Source: Dyella marensis (lineage in GTDB: Bacteria; Pseudomonadota; Gammaproteobacteria; Xanthomonadales; Rhodanobacteraceae). Taken from it: a stretch of DNA of 64,000 bases. Location of the stretch: the NCBI RefSeq assembly GCF_900112865.1, contig NZ_FONH01000001.1:606118-670117 (forward strand), written 5' to 3'. The notes under the pieces are model-generated. The model searched no databases, had not been told where the DNA came from, and saw nothing but the letters and a program-made list of their open reading frames with translations. The position numbers were made by a program, and so were the translations under genes. Positions 8,861 through 17,622 of this stretch are shown in pieces. Position 1 is the stretch's first letter. Every line of letters begins with the position of its first letter.

Positions 8861-8869
8861 GCCATGGCT

Positions 8870-8993
8870 CGTCATTCCGGCGCAGGCCGGAATCCAGTGA
8901 CCTCGGCGTCAGGTTTTCGCGATAACGCGAAGGCATCCTGTCGCGAACATCCAACGTGACTGTCACTGGATTACGGCCTGCGCCGGAATGACG
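8870..8993. repeat. Inverted repeat with 31-base arms between convergent genes
   Basis: Arms 8870-8900 and 8963-8993 are reverse complements with one mismatch in 31; the shared core is GGCCTGCGCCGGAATGACG. Between them is a small hairpin TTCGCG-ATAA-CGCGAA. The same core word recurs twice near 17460 and 17560, so it is a dispersed repeat. It lies between the ends of the C13 gene and the his operon and may stop both transcripts. Confidence 0.75.
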
Positions 8994-9025
8994 GCGGTGG
9001 GTTATTGCGCAGGATTTCTGTCGTA

Positions 9026-9655
9026 TCAACTCGACTGGTGACGCGCTTCCAGCACGCGACACACATCGCTCGTACTCAAGCCGCGCGCACGCAGCGCGAC
9101 CATCAGATGGAAGACCAGATCGGCGGCTTCGCCGAGCAGTGCTTCGTCATCCTGCACCACGGCGGCGAGTGCGGTTTCCACGCCTTCCTCGCCGACCTTC
9201 TGTGCGATGCGGCGGATGCCGTCTTCGAACAGCCGCGTGGTGTAGCTGCCGGCGGGACGTTCGGCGGCGCGCTGCTCCACCAGGCGATCCAGCGTGGCGA
9301 GAAAGCCCAGCGGCGGTGCGACGTCTGCGCGCTCGCCGAAGCAGCTGGAGGTGCCCAGGTGGCAGGTCGGCCCTTGCGGCTCGGCCTGCAGCAGCAGTGT
9401 GTCGCCGTCGCAATCGATGCGGGCGGACTTCAGCGCCAGCACATGTCCGGAGCTTTCGCCCTTGGTCCACAGGCGCTGCTTGCTGCGGCTGAAGAAGGTG
9501 ACCTGAGCGGAACTCAAGCTGTGCGCCAGCGCTTCGGCATTCATATAGCCGAGCATCAGCACCTCACCCGTCAGCCAGTGCTGCACGATCGCGGGCAGCA
9601 GGCCATCGCCCTTGCTCCAGTCGAGCCGCGAGAAATCGGTGTTGAGGTCGCTCAT
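9026..9655 (-). CDS. hisI: Bifunctional phosphoribosyl-AMP cyclohydrolase / phosphoribosyl-ATP pyrophosphatase
   Basis: This HisIE fusion of 209 residues does steps 2 and 3 of histidine synthesis. The N-terminal cyclohydrolase half has the metal-binding pattern SARIDCDGDTLLLQ with a nearby Cys, and THC-like TCHLGTSSCF. The C-terminal pyrophosphatase half begins near residue 110 (LDRLVEQRAAERP) and has the acidic EEGVETALAAV and EAADLVFHLMV motifs of the MazG-like helical fold. It is the last gene of the operon, 12 bases behind hisF. Fused HisIE is usual in gammaproteobacteria. Confidence 0.94.
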   Translation of the reverse strand: MSDLNTDFSRLDWSKGDGLLPAIVQHWLTGEVLMLGYMNAEALAHSLSSAQVTFFSRSKQRLWTKGESSGHVLALKSARIDCDGDTLLLQAEPQGPTCHLGTSSCFGERADVAPPLGFLATLDRLVEQRAAERPAGSYTTRLFEDGIRRIAQKVGEEGVETALAAVVQDDEALLGEAADLVFHLMVALRARGLSTSDVCRVLEARHQSS

Positions 9656-9667
9656 GGTCGGTTCCGG

Positions 9668-10438
9668 TCAAAGCCGCGTGGCGATGCCCGCACGGCGCAG
9701 GTACTGCTTCAACGAGGGAATGGCGATGGCGCCGCTGTGGAACACGCTCGCGGCAAGCGCGCCGTCGACGTCGGCCACGGCGAAGGCATCGCGGAAATGC
9801 TCCGGCGCACCGGCACCGCCCGACGCCACCAGCGGCACGCGGCACAGCGCGCGCGCCGCGTGCAGCTGTTCGAGGTCGTAGCCTTCGCGCACGCCGTCGC
9901 TGCCCATGCAGTTGAGCACGATCTCGCCGGCGCCCAGGCGCTGCGCCTCGTCGATCCAGTCCAGCGTGCGCCGCGCCAGCGCCTGGGTCTTGGTGGGGTC
10001 GCCGGTGTACTGGCGCACGCGCCATTCGCCGTCGGCATCGCGCAGGCTGTCCACGCCCACCACCACGCATTGCACGCCGAAGGCCGCGGCCAGTTCGCCG
10101 ATCAGGGCCGGGCGCTCCAGCGCGGGCGAATTGACCGAGATCTTGTCGGCGCCGGCATGCAGCACCTCGCGCGCATCTTCCACGCTGCGGATGCCGCCGG
10201 CCACGCAGAACGGGATATCGATCGCGCGCGCCACGCGCTCGACCCAGCCGCGGTCCACGCTGCGACCCTCGGGGCTGGCGGTGATGTCGTAGAACACCAG
10301 CTCGTCGGCGCCTTCGTCGCGATAGCGCAGCGCCAGCTCGACGATCTCGCCCATCACCACGTGGTCGCGGAAGCGCACGCCCTTGACCACCTTGCCGTCG
10401 CGCACGTCCAGGCAGGGAATGATGCGGCGGCTCAGCAT
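9668..10438 (-). CDS. hisF: Imidazole glycerol phosphate synthase, cyclase subunit
   Basis: A 256-residue (beta-alpha)8 barrel that, with HisH, makes imidazole glycerol phosphate and AICAR from PRFAR. The start [12 protein letters not shown] has the catalytic Asp11 and the second acid is in [18 protein letters not shown] and [10 protein letters not shown] are the two phosphate-binding loops of the half-barrels. The start at 10438 overlaps the end of hisA by 7 bases, and the frame upstream of it is antisense-free shadow of hisA, so this start is firm. Confidence 0.95.
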   Translation of the reverse strand: MLSRRIIPCLDVRDGKVVKGVRFRDHVVMGEIVELALRYRDEGADELVFYDITASPEGRSVDRGWVERVARAIDIPFCVAGGIRSVEDAREVLHAGADKISVNSPALERPALIGELAAAFGVQCVVVGVDSLRDADGEWRVRQYTGDPTKTQALARRTLDWIDEAQRLGAGEIVLNCMGSDGVREGYDLEQLHAARALCRVPLVASGGAGAPEHFRDAFAVADVDGALAASVFHSGAIAIPSLKQYLRRAGIATRL

Positions 10439-11160
10439 GCCAGCGCCTCCTCGATGGTGAAGCGGCCTTCCAGCAGCGCACGGCCCAGGATCACGCCCTG
10501 CGCGCCGGCCGCGCGCGCGGCGACGATGTCGTCCACCGAGCGCACGCCGCCGGAGGCCTGCACGGCCAGGGTCGGCGCGGTCCTGGCGAGATCGCGGTAA
10601 AGCTCCAGGTTGAAGCCGGCCAGCATGCCGTCGCGATCGATGTCGGTGCACAACAGGTGGCGCGCGCCGCGCGCGGCGTACCAGGGCGCCAGCTCGTCCA
10701 GCGAACGCGCTTCCAGCTCGGTCCAGCCGGCGCTGGGCAGTGCCCAGCGGCCGTCGATGCGGCGCGTGTCCAGCGCGACGGTGAGCTTGTCCGTGCCGAA
10801 CTTGCCCAGCCAAGCGCCGACCAGCGCCGGTTCGCGGATCGCCACGCTGCCGACCACCACACGCGCGACGCCGGCATCGAACAGGCGCTGCAGGTCTGCT
10901 TCGCTGCGTACGCCGCCGCCGGCCTGCACCTGCATGCCGTCGCGCGCGAGCGCTTCGATCACCTGCAGGTTGTCCAGGCTGCCGGAACGCGCGCCGTCGA
11001 GGTCCACCACGTGCAGCCACGCAGCGCCTGCCTCTGCATAGCGCCGCGCCAGCTCGCGCGGCTCGAACTCATAAGTGGTCTGCTGGCCGTAGTCGCCCTG
11101 ACGCAGGCGCACCACGCGGCCGGTGCGCAGATCGATGGCGGGGATGACGGTGAAGCTCAT
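10432..11160 (-). CDS. hisA: ProFAR isomerase
   Basis: A 242-residue (beta-alpha)8 barrel isomerase (5'-ProFAR to PRFAR). Key marks: [14 protein letters not shown] with the catalytic Asp near residue 9, [11 protein letters not shown], the second catalytic acid in [10 protein letters not shown], and [10 protein letters not shown] for phosphate binding. Start at 11160 shares ATGA with the stop of hisH. Length is standard. It is evolutionarily related to HisF, its downstream neighbour. Confidence 0.95.
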   Translation of the reverse strand: MSFTVIPAIDLRTGRVVRLRQGDYGQQTTYEFEPRELARRYAEAGAAWLHVVDLDGARSGSLDNLQVIEALARDGMQVQAGGGVRSEADLQRLFDAGVARVVVGSVAIREPALVGAWLGKFGTDKLTVALDTRRIDGRWALPSAGWTELEARSLDELAPWYAARGARHLLCTDIDRDGMLAGFNLELYRDLARTAPTLAVQASGGVRSVDDIVAARAAGAQGVILGRALLEGRFTIEEALAC

Positions 11161-11747
11161 AGTTCCAGGAAATTCTTGAGGAGCCGTGCGCCGACACCGG
11201 CGGAACGCTCGGGATGGAATTGCATGCCGTGGAAATTGCCGCGCGCCACGACGGCGGAGAACGCGCCGCCGAAGTCGGCGGTGGCCAGCGTGCTGTCGTT
11301 GGCCGGCACGGCGTAGCTGTGCACGAAATAGGCCCAGGCATCGGTGCCCAGTCCGGCCACCAGCGGATGCGCGCGCTCGACCCGCAGGCGGTTCCAGCCC
11401 ATGTGCGGCACGCGCAGGCCCGGCGCCTCGGCAAAACGGCTCGCCGCGCCCGGGATCACGGCGAGGCATTCGGTGGCGCCTTCTTCAGAGCGCTCGAACA
11501 GCAGCTGCATCCCTAAGCACACGCCCAGCACCGGCTGCGTCAGCGAACGTATCAGCTCGACCAGGCCCAGCTCGCGCAGGCGCGCCATGCCGGGGCCGGC
11601 CGCGCCCACGCCGGGCAGGATCACCCTGTCGGCCTGGCGGATGGCGTTCGCATCGGAGGTCAGCGCGGCATCGACGCCCAGCCGCTGCAGCGCATAGCGC
11701 ACCGAACCGATATTGGTGCCGCCGGCATCGACCAGGACCACGGCCAT
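11157..11747 (-). CDS. hisH: Imidazole glycerol phosphate synthase, glutaminase subunit
   Basis: A 196-residue class I glutamine amidotransferase giving ammonia to HisF. The nucleophile is in LGVCLGMQLLF (Cys about residue 80) and the His-Glu partners are in GMQFHPERS. The oxyanion-strand motif is LPGVGAAGPGM; the family often has GVGAF here, so the Ala-Gly variation is mild. The start overlaps the hisB stop by one base (TAATG). Confidence 0.94.
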   Translation of the reverse strand: MAVVLVDAGGTNIGSVRYALQRLGVDAALTSDANAIRQADRVILPGVGAAGPGMARLRELGLVELIRSLTQPVLGVCLGMQLLFERSEEGATECLAVIPGAASRFAEAPGLRVPHMGWNRLRVERAHPLVAGLGTDAWAYFVHSYAVPANDSTLATADFGGAFSAVVARGNFHGMQFHPERSAGVGARLLKNFLEL

Positions 11748-12811
11748 TACAACGCTCCCTTGGTGCTGGGCAGCTCGCTGCCCTCGCGGCGCAGGGCCTG
11801 GCGCAGCGCCCGCGCCACCACCTTGAAGCAGGCCTCGACCATGTGGTGCGCGTTGTCGCCGTACACGCTCAGGTGCAGGTTGGCGCCCAGCGTCTCGCAC
11901 AGCGAGCGGAAGAAATGCGGCACCAGTTCGGTCGGCACGTCGCCGACGCGCTCGCGCGGGAAGCTGCCCTCGAACACGAAGTACGGGCGGCCGGACAGGT
12001 CCAGCGCCGCGCTGGCCTGCGATTCGTCCATCGGCAGGGTGAAGCCGTAGCGCGCGATGCCGCGCTTGTCGCCCAGCGCCTGGCGCAGTGCCTGGCCCAG
12101 CGCAAGCGCGCAGTCTTCGATGGTGTGGTGCTCGTCGATCCGGGTGTCGCCGTCGCACTCCAGTTCCAGCGCGAAGCCGCCGTGCTTGCCGATCTGCTCC
12201 AGCATGTGGTCGAAGAAACCCAGGCCGGTCTGCGCCTTGGGCTCGGCGACGCGATCCAGGTCCACGCGCACGGTGATGCGCGTTTCCCTGGTGTTGCGCG
12301 TAACCGTCGCGGTGCGCGGCGCATCCAGCAGCTGGTGCGCGATCTCCTCCCAGGCCAGGCCCTTGGGGCCGACCAGGAAACCGCGCACGCCCATGTTGGC
12401 GGCGAACTGCAGGTCGGTCTGGCGGTCGCCGACCATCGCCGAGGCCGCGCGGCTCCAGCCGTCGTCGGCCAGGTAATGGCGCAGCATGCCGATGCCCGGC
12501 TTGCGGGTGTCCAGGCCGTCGCGGGGGAAGCTGCGGTCGATCAGCACTTCGCGGAAGCGCACGCCCTGCGAGGCGAGGATGCGCATCAGCAGTTCGTGCG
12601 GGCCGGTGAAATGCGCCTCGGGGAAGCTGTCGGTGCCCAGGCCGTCCTGGTTGGTCACCATCACCAGTTCGTAGCCCGCCGCCACGCAACGTTGCAGCGC
12701 GGCGATCACGCCCGGCAGCAGGGCCAGTTTCTCGTAGCTGTCGATCTGTTCGTCGGCCGGTTCTTCGATCAGGCAGCCGTCGCGATCGACGAAAAGCAGT
12801 TTGCGGCTCAT
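11747..12811 (-). CDS. hisB: Bifunctional histidinol-phosphatase / imidazoleglycerol-phosphate dehydratase
   Basis: A 354-residue fusion doing steps 6 and 8. The N-terminal half is a HAD phosphatase: [12 protein letters not shown] carries the Asp nucleophile, TNQDGLGT is motif II and [16 protein letters not shown] holds the final acids. The C-terminal half (from about residue 165) is the dehydratase with the manganese-binding repeats [28 protein letters not shown] and [11 protein letters not shown]. The fused form is typical of gammaproteobacteria. The stop shares one base with hisH and the start shares ATGA with hisC. Confidence 0.95.
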   Translation of the reverse strand: MSRKLLFVDRDGCLIEEPADEQIDSYEKLALLPGVIAALQRCVAAGYELVMVTNQDGLGTDSFPEAHFTGPHELLMRILASQGVRFREVLIDRSFPRDGLDTRKPGIGMLRHYLADDGWSRAASAMVGDRQTDLQFAANMGVRGFLVGPKGLAWEEIAHQLLDAPRTATVTRNTRETRITVRVDLDRVAEPKAQTGLGFFDHMLEQIGKHGGFALELECDGDTRIDEHHTIEDCALALGQALRQALGDKRGIARYGFTLPMDESQASAALDLSGRPYFVFEGSFPRERVGDVPTELVPHFFRSLCETLGANLHLSVYGDNAHHMVEACFKVVARALRQALRREGSELPSTKGAL

Positions 12812-13869
12812 GCGCGGTCTCCATTCAATACGTCGAGCACACGCGCATTCTCTGCCGGCGTACCGATGGTGATGCGCAGTGCATCGCCCAGATTGGGATA
12901 ACGCCGCACATCGCGCACGACGATGCCGGCGGCGAACAGGCGCTGGTAGGCGGCGCCAGCGTCGTCGAAGCGCACCGCCAGAAAGTTCGCCTGCGATGGC
13001 AGCACCTCGCGCACACCCGGCAAGGCGGCCAGCGCGGGCGTCATGCGCGCGCGCTCCGCACGCACGATGCGGATGTGCTCCGCCGCCTCCGCCTGGCCCT
13101 GCGCCGACAGGCCTTCCAGCGCCGCCGTCACGCACGGCAAGGGCAGCGGATACGGCGGGATGATCTTCCGCAGCAGGGCGATCACCTCGGCATGCGCCAG
13201 CAGCGTGCCGATGCGCGCGCCGGCCAGCGCCCAGGCCTTGGACAGTGTGCGCAGCACGGCGAGGTTGTCGTAGGTATCGATCAGCCCGGCGACGCTGCCG
13301 CCGTCCGCAAACTCGACATAGGCCTCGTCCACCACCAGCAGCGCGCGCCCGGCCAGTTCGCGCGCAAGACGTTCGATCGTCGCGCGCGGCACCGGCTGTC
13401 CGGTGGGATTGTTCGGCGTGCAGACGAAGACCAGCTTCACCGCCGGCGTCAGCGCGGCCAGCAAGGCATCGGCGTCCACCGTGAAGTCGGCCGCGAGCGG
13501 AACCTCGACGATGCCCGCGTCCTGGATGCGCGCGCAGACCGAGTACATGCCGAAGGTCGGCGGCTGGATCGCGATGGCATCGCGGCCCGCGCGGCAGAAC
13601 GCGCGCACCAGCAGGTCGATCGCCTCGTCGCTGCCGCGGCCGACCAGCAGCTGCTCTTCGCGCACGCCGTAGAGCGCCGCCAGGGCGCGCAGCAGCGCTG
13701 CCGGCTGCGGATCGGGATAGCGGTTGCAGCCGCGCCCCGCCTCGCCCGCCGGCGCCCAGGCCGATTCGTTGGCATTGAGCAGGATCGCGCCGCCGCTGGC
13801 TTCCATGCGCGCCGAGGAATACGGCTGCATGGCGCGGAGCTCCGGGCGGGCCAGGTCGAGCACGCTCAT
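12808..13869 (-). CDS. hisC: Histidinol-phosphate aminotransferase
   Basis: A 353-residue fold-type I PLP enzyme converting imidazole acetol phosphate to histidinol phosphate. Marks are [10 protein letters not shown] at the N-terminus, [31 protein letters not shown], and the PLP lysine in [15 protein letters not shown]. The start at 13869 overlaps hisD by 4 bases. Length is normal. Confidence 0.94.
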   Translation of the reverse strand: MSVLDLARPELRAMQPYSSARMEASGGAILLNANESAWAPAGEAGRGCNRYPDPQPAALLRALAALYGVREEQLLVGRGSDEAIDLLVRAFCRAGRDAIAIQPPTFGMYSVCARIQDAGIVEVPLAADFTVDADALLAALTPAVKLVFVCTPNNPTGQPVPRATIERLARELAGRALLVVDEAYVEFADGGSVAGLIDTYDNLAVLRTLSKAWALAGARIGTLLAHAEVIALLRKIIPPYPLPLPCVTAALEGLSAQGQAEAAEHIRIVRAERARMTPALAALPGVREVLPSQANFLAVRFDDAGAAYQRLFAAGIVVRDVRRYPNLGDALRITIGTPAENARVLDVLNGDRA

Positions 13870-15173
13870 GCCCTTGCCTCCAGCGCGGCCAGGCGCAGCG
13901 TCACCGCACGGCGGTGCGCTTCGAGCTGCTCGGCTTCGGCCAGCGTCGCGGTGCACGGGCCGATCGCGCGCAGGCCGTCGGCGCTCAGTTCCTGCACGGT
14001 GATCTGCTTCTGGAAACTGGCCACGGACACGCCGCTGTAGCTGCGCGCATAACCGTAGGTGGGCAGCACATGATTGCTGCCGCTGCAGTAGTCGCCCACC
14101 GATTCCGGCGTCCATGCGCCGAGGAAGATCGAGCCGGCGCTGTCGATGCCGTCCAGCAGCGCGCGCGGTTCGGTCACCTGCAGGATCAGGTGTTCCGGCG
14201 CGTAGCGATTGCTCACCGCCACCGCCTGCGCCAGCGAGTCGACCAGGATCAGCCGGCTCTGCGCCAGCGCCTGCGTGGCGATGGAGGCGCGCGGCAGCGC
14301 GGCGCACTGGCGCTCCACTTCCACCGCGACGCGGTCGAGCAGCGCATCGGAGGGGCTGAGCAGGATCACCTGCGAATCGGGGCCATGCTCGGCCTGCGAC
14401 AGCAGGTCGGCGGCGACGAATTCCGGATCGGCCTTGCCGTCGGCGATCACCAGCACTTCCGAAGGGCCGGCCGGCATGTCGATGGCCGCGCCGTCCGGGT
14501 CGCCGGAAACCTGCAGCTTGGCCTCGGTGACCCAGGCATTGCCGGGGCCGAACAGCTTGTCGCAACGGGGCACACTCCCGGTGCCGTACGCCATCGCCGC
14601 GATCGCCTGCGCGCCGCCCAGCTTGAACACGCGATGCACGCCAGTGACGCGCGCGGCGTACAGCACCGCCTCGTCGCAGCGGCCGTCGGCGCGCGCGGGC
14701 GAGCACAGCACCACTTCGCGGCAGCCGGCCAGGCCCGCCGGCACGCCGAGCATCAGCGCGGTCGAGGGCAGCGGCGCGCTGCCGGCCGGCACGTACAGGC
14801 CGACCTTGGCGATCGGGCGCAGCACACGCTCGACACGCACGCCCGGCGCGGTTTCCACCGCCACGGGGCGCGGCGCGGATTCGCGATGGAAGGCGGCGAT
14901 GCGTGCGGCGGCTTCTTCGATGGCGGCTTTCAGTTCGGGGGCAAGGGCCGCTTCGGCCGCGGCGAATTCTTCGACCGTCACTTCGATGGCGTCGATCGCG
15001 CAGCGGTCGTATTTCGCGCTCAGCTCGCGCAGCGCGGTATCGCCTTCGGCGCGCACCTTGGCCACGATCGCTTCCACGCCGCGGCGCAGTTCCTCCGCAC
15101 GCGATTGCGCGGGACGGGCCAGCGCCTGCAGCTGCGCCGCGGGGTCGAGCGCGTTCCAGTCGAGTCGTTTCAT
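13866..15173 (-). CDS. hisD: Histidinol dehydrogenase
   Basis: A 435-residue zinc enzyme oxidising histidinol to histidine in two NAD-dependent steps. Recognised by [14 protein letters not shown], the nucleotide-binding region [39 protein letters not shown], and the active-site part [11 protein letters not shown]. The start [11 protein letters not shown] at 15173 overlaps hisG by 4 bases. Length is standard. Confidence 0.95.
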   Translation of the reverse strand: MKRLDWNALDPAAQLQALARPAQSRAEELRRGVEAIVAKVRAEGDTALRELSAKYDRCAIDAIEVTVEEFAAAEAALAPELKAAIEEAAARIAAFHRESAPRPVAVETAPGVRVERVLRPIAKVGLYVPAGSAPLPSTALMLGVPAGLAGCREVVLCSPARADGRCDEAVLYAARVTGVHRVFKLGGAQAIAAMAYGTGSVPRCDKLFGPGNAWVTEAKLQVSGDPDGAAIDMPAGPSEVLVIADGKADPEFVAADLLSQAEHGPDSQVILLSPSDALLDRVAVEVERQCAALPRASIATQALAQSRLILVDSLAQAVAVSNRYAPEHLILQVTEPRALLDGIDSAGSIFLGAWTPESVGDYCSGSNHVLPTYGYARSYSGVSVASFQKQITVQELSADGLRAIGPCTATLAEAEQLEAHRRAVTLRLAALEARA

Positions 15174-16063
15174 GCCAGCATCTTCTCCACCGGCAGCACG
15201 AACATCTCGCGCGCGCCGGCCTTCTTGATCTCTTCGAGCTGCCGCCAGCTCACCTCGCCCGCGCACAGCGCCTGCAGCATCAGCTGGTCCGGCTGCCCGG
15301 CGACCGGCAACAGGGTCGGCTGCGGGCCGCCCGGCAGCAGTCGGGTCACCGCGTCCAGGTGCTGGCGCGAGGTCTGCAGCAGCAGCAGGCGCGATTCGCG
15401 CACCTGCATCACGCCGTCGAGGCGCTTGAGTAGCAGCTCGATCATGTCGCCGCGTTCGTCGGTGGGCAGCGTGCGCGGGCCGGCCAGCACCGCCTCGCTT
15501 TCCAGCAGCACGTCCGCTTCGCGCAGCTGGTTGGCGACCAGGGTGCCGCCGCTCTGCACCAGATCGCAGATCAGGTCGGCCGTGCCCAGGCGCGGGGCGA
15601 TCTCCACCGAGCCGGCCAGCGTCACCACGCCGGCGTCGACGCCCTGGTTGCGCAGCCAGTCGCGCAGCAGGCCGGGATAAGAGGTGGCGATGCGCAGGCC
15701 GGCGAGCTGCTGCGGCTGCTCGTAGTTCATCTCCTGCGGCACCGCGATCGACAGGCGGCAGCGGCCGAAGCCGAGCGAACGCCATTCGGCCAGCGGCCCG
15801 GCTTCGCGCCCGTCGGTGAACGAGTATTCGCTCAGCACATTGCGGCCGACGATGCCCAGGTCGCATACGCCCTGGGCGATCAGGCCCGGGATGTCGTCGT
15901 CGCGCACCAGCAGCAGGTCGACCGGCTCGCCTTCGCCGAACAGGAACAGCTTGTCGCGGCTCTGGCGGAAGGTGAGGCCGCAGCGGTTGAGCAGGTCCAG
16001 CGCCGGCTCCGTCAGCCGGCCGGATTTCTGCATGGCGATACGCAGGCGGTCGCGCGGTTTCAT
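15170..16063 (-). CDS. hisG: ATP phosphoribosyltransferase, long form
   Basis: A 297-residue first enzyme of histidine synthesis. The N-terminus [20 protein letters not shown] and the signature [15 protein letters not shown] are the catalytic domain; the last about 75 residues (from [12 protein letters not shown] to [12 protein letters not shown]) are the ACT-like regulatory domain of the long form, through which histidine feeds back. No hisZ is needed. It is the first enzyme gene, overlapping the regulator gene by 4 bases. Confidence 0.95.
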   Translation of the reverse strand: MKPRDRLRIAMQKSGRLTEPALDLLNRCGLTFRQSRDKLFLFGEGEPVDLLLVRDDDIPGLIAQGVCDLGIVGRNVLSEYSFTDGREAGPLAEWRSLGFGRCRLSIAVPQEMNYEQPQQLAGLRIATSYPGLLRDWLRNQGVDAGVVTLAGSVEIAPRLGTADLICDLVQSGGTLVANQLREADVLLESEAVLAGPRTLPTDERGDMIELLLKRLDGVMQVRESRLLLLQTSRQHLDAVTRLLPGGPQPTLLPVAGQPDQLMLQALCAGEVSWRQLEEIKKAGAREMFVLPVEKMLA

Positions 16064-16407
16064 GCCTTGCCCTTCCCTGCCGCGCCTTTCTTCGCCGCAC
16101 GGCGGCGCGAAGCGCGCGCCGCGGCCGCGAGATAGCCGCCATTGCCCTGGTTGAGGAAGCGCGCCACGCGCCCGATGGTGGTGATGCTCACCGCGGTGCG
16201 CTCGTGGATCTCCCGATACGGCACCTCGTCCAGCAGGTACGGCACCACCCGCCAGCGATCCACCAGCACTTCAAGCTCCGCCGGCGTGCACAGGTCGCGC
16301 AGGAAGGCGCTCATCTCCTCAGTGTTCTTCAGCGACAGCAAGGCCTCGCTGAGACTGAGTTCGGCGGACTCGGCGGGCAGTTCGGGATCCAGCGATCGAC
16401 GCTTCAT
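16060..16407 (-). CDS. TrpR-superfamily (YerC/YecD-like) regulator, probable histidine-operon repressor
   Basis: A 115-residue DNA-binding protein of the TrpR fold. The region [25 protein letters not shown] plus the helix-turn-helix [21 protein letters not shown] matches the YerC/YecD group, and a lysine-rich tail ends it. It opens the his operon and its stop overlaps hisG by 4 bases. The only obvious regulatory site of the operon, a 20-bp palindrome, lies right before its start, so it likely represses its own operon, with histidine as a plausible corepressor (inference). No clear Shine-Dalgarno is seen upstream because the palindrome occupies that place; the start codon could be translated inefficiently. 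Confidence 0.85.
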   Translation of the reverse strand: MKRRSLDPELPAESAELSLSEALLSLKNTEEMSAFLRDLCTPAELEVLVDRWRVVPYLLDEVPYREIHERTAVSITTIGRVARFLNQGNGGYLAAAARASRRRAAKKGAAGKGKA

Positions 16408-16409
16408 AA

Positions 16410-16429
16410 TGTACTAACGCGTTAATACA
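16410..16429. promoter_or_regulatory. Candidate operator of the his operon repressor
   Basis: TGTACTAACGCGTTAATACA is a palindrome with 9 of 10 positions symmetric. Its half-site GTACTAAC resembles the E. coli TrpR half-site GTACTAGT. It lies 2 bases before the regulator's start and just downstream of the predicted transcription start, a blocking position. Confidence 0.7.
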
Positions 16430-16438
16430 GTGGAGCAG

Positions 16439-16467
16439 ACTATACCCGGGTTGTGCGCTTGCAGCAA
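16439..16467 (-). promoter_or_regulatory. Predicted sigma-70 promoter of the his operon
   Basis: On the minus strand TTGCTG (16462-16467), 17-base spacer, TATAGT (16439-16444; five of six consensus bases). Transcription would begin near 16432, leaving a leader of about 25 bases that contains the palindromic operator. Confidence 0.6.
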
Positions 16468-16571
16468 GCCGCTTGCCTTGCCCCTCTTCTCCCCTCCGGG
16501 GTGAGGGGCCGGGCGAAGCGCGGCCTCCACGCCACTACAATCCCCCGACCTCCTGGCCCGACACCTGTTTC

Positions 16572-17201
16572 ATGACACCCACCCGTCCAGCCATCATCCT
16601 CCCCACCGCCCACCTCCTGCTCTTCACCGTCACCGCCTTCGCCCTGATCTGCGGCGCTGCCCAGTTCTGGCGCCACGACCTCGACCCCATCGCCGTTCCC
16701 TTGAGCATCTATCTCACCGGCCCCGGCGGCGCATACGTGCGGCTGGCCTACTACCTGATCTCAGTGGGTTTACTGGGTTTTGCCCTGGGCAGTTATCGCG
16801 CCACTGCGCCCGCGCTGCGCAGCCGCCTGGCTTCGACGCTGTTTGCAGGCGCCGGCCTCGCCTTGCCACTCGTCGCCATCACCGAACTCTTCGCCGGCAC
16901 TCCGCACGAGAACCAGGCCCGCCTGGTCCACGGCCTGGCGGCCCAGGCCACGTTTCTGTGGCTGAGTTTCGGGATGCTGCTGTTGAGCGCGCGGTGGCGA
17001 CGCGATCCTCGCTTGAGCGCCGGCACGGCACCGGGATGGATCATCGCCTGGCTCGCAACGATCATGCTCTGGCTACAGGTCTTCCTGCGCGACCTGCCGC
17101 ATGGACTGATGCAGAAACTGACGATCGCCTTGATTCTGGTGTGGCTGGCGTGGGCTGCGCGGCATATGCGGCGCGCGGCTTTGCATCAAGCTACCGATTG
17201 A
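16572..17201 (+). CDS. DUF998-like integral membrane protein
   Basis: A 209-residue protein of unknown role with about six hydrophobic helices: AIILPTAHLLLFTVTAFALI, LAYYLISVGLLGFALGSY, TLFAGAGLALPLVAITELF, LAAQATFLWLSFGMLLLS, GWIIAWLATIMLWLQVFL and KLTIALILVWLAWAA. Size, helix number and the charged HENQARLVHGLAA loop before helix 4 fit the DUF998 group; assignment is from memory of the family and moderate. Start at ATG 16572 is chosen over upstream frame that runs through a repeat. It is divergent from the his operon. Confidence 0.6.
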   Translation: MTPTRPAIILPTAHLLLFTVTAFALICGAAQFWRHDLDPIAVPLSIYLTGPGGAYVRLAYYLISVGLLGFALGSYRATAPALRSRLASTLFAGAGLALPLVAITELFAGTPHENQARLVHGLAAQATFLWLSFGMLLLSARWRRDPRLSAGTAPGWIIAWLATIMLWLQVFLRDLPHGLMQKLTIALILVWLAWAARHMRRAALHQATD

Positions 17202-17622
17202 AGAAGCGTCGAACGTCTCGCTCCGCCCGGCCCCTCACCCTGCCCTCTCCCCGGAGGGGAGAGGGGTGAAAGGGTGTCGCAAGAAGCGCAGCGCTAAAGC
17301 TGGCCTCAGTCCGGCTCTTAGGCCATTTCTCTTGGGTTACTTTCTCTTTGGGCCAGCAAAGAGAAAGTGACCCGGGCGCCGGCAGGCGCACGGAACGCCC
17401 GCTGCGTAAGCGGCCAAGTCGAGGTAGCGCGACAATCAGGCGATACCGCAACTGGATTCCGGCCTGCGCCGGAATGACGAGCAAAAGCAGGCGCACGGAA
17501 CGCCCGCTGCGTAAGCGGCCAAGTCGCGGTATCGCGACCATCGAGCGATACCGCTACTGGATTCCTGCCTGCGCAGGAATGACGAGCAAAGCGCACGGAA
17601 CGCCCGCCGCGCGAGCGGCCAA
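17202..17622. repeat. Repeat-filled intergenic region with tandem ~105-base units
   Basis: No gene. It starts with the CTCCGCCCGGCCCCTCACCC/GGGGAGAGGG hairpin family (17220-17262), then TTACTTTCTCTTTGGGCCAGCAAAGAGAAAGTGA (17338-17371, a palindrome), then three copies of a unit beginning GCGCACGGAACGCCCGC at 17386, 17491 and 17591 (105- and 100-base periods). Each of the first two units contains the core CTGGATTCC-GCCTGCGC-GGAATGACGAGCAAA also found at 8870-8993. The third unit runs into the end of the lyase gene. Confidence 0.75.

Noticed and set aside
9005..12901. Long plus-strand frames opposite the his operon
   Set aside because: They are antisense to well-identified his genes and give only low-complexity translations.
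17386..17622. CRISPR array
   Set aside because: Only three units, 100-105 bases apart, whose whole unit is repeated; no spacers and no cas genes.
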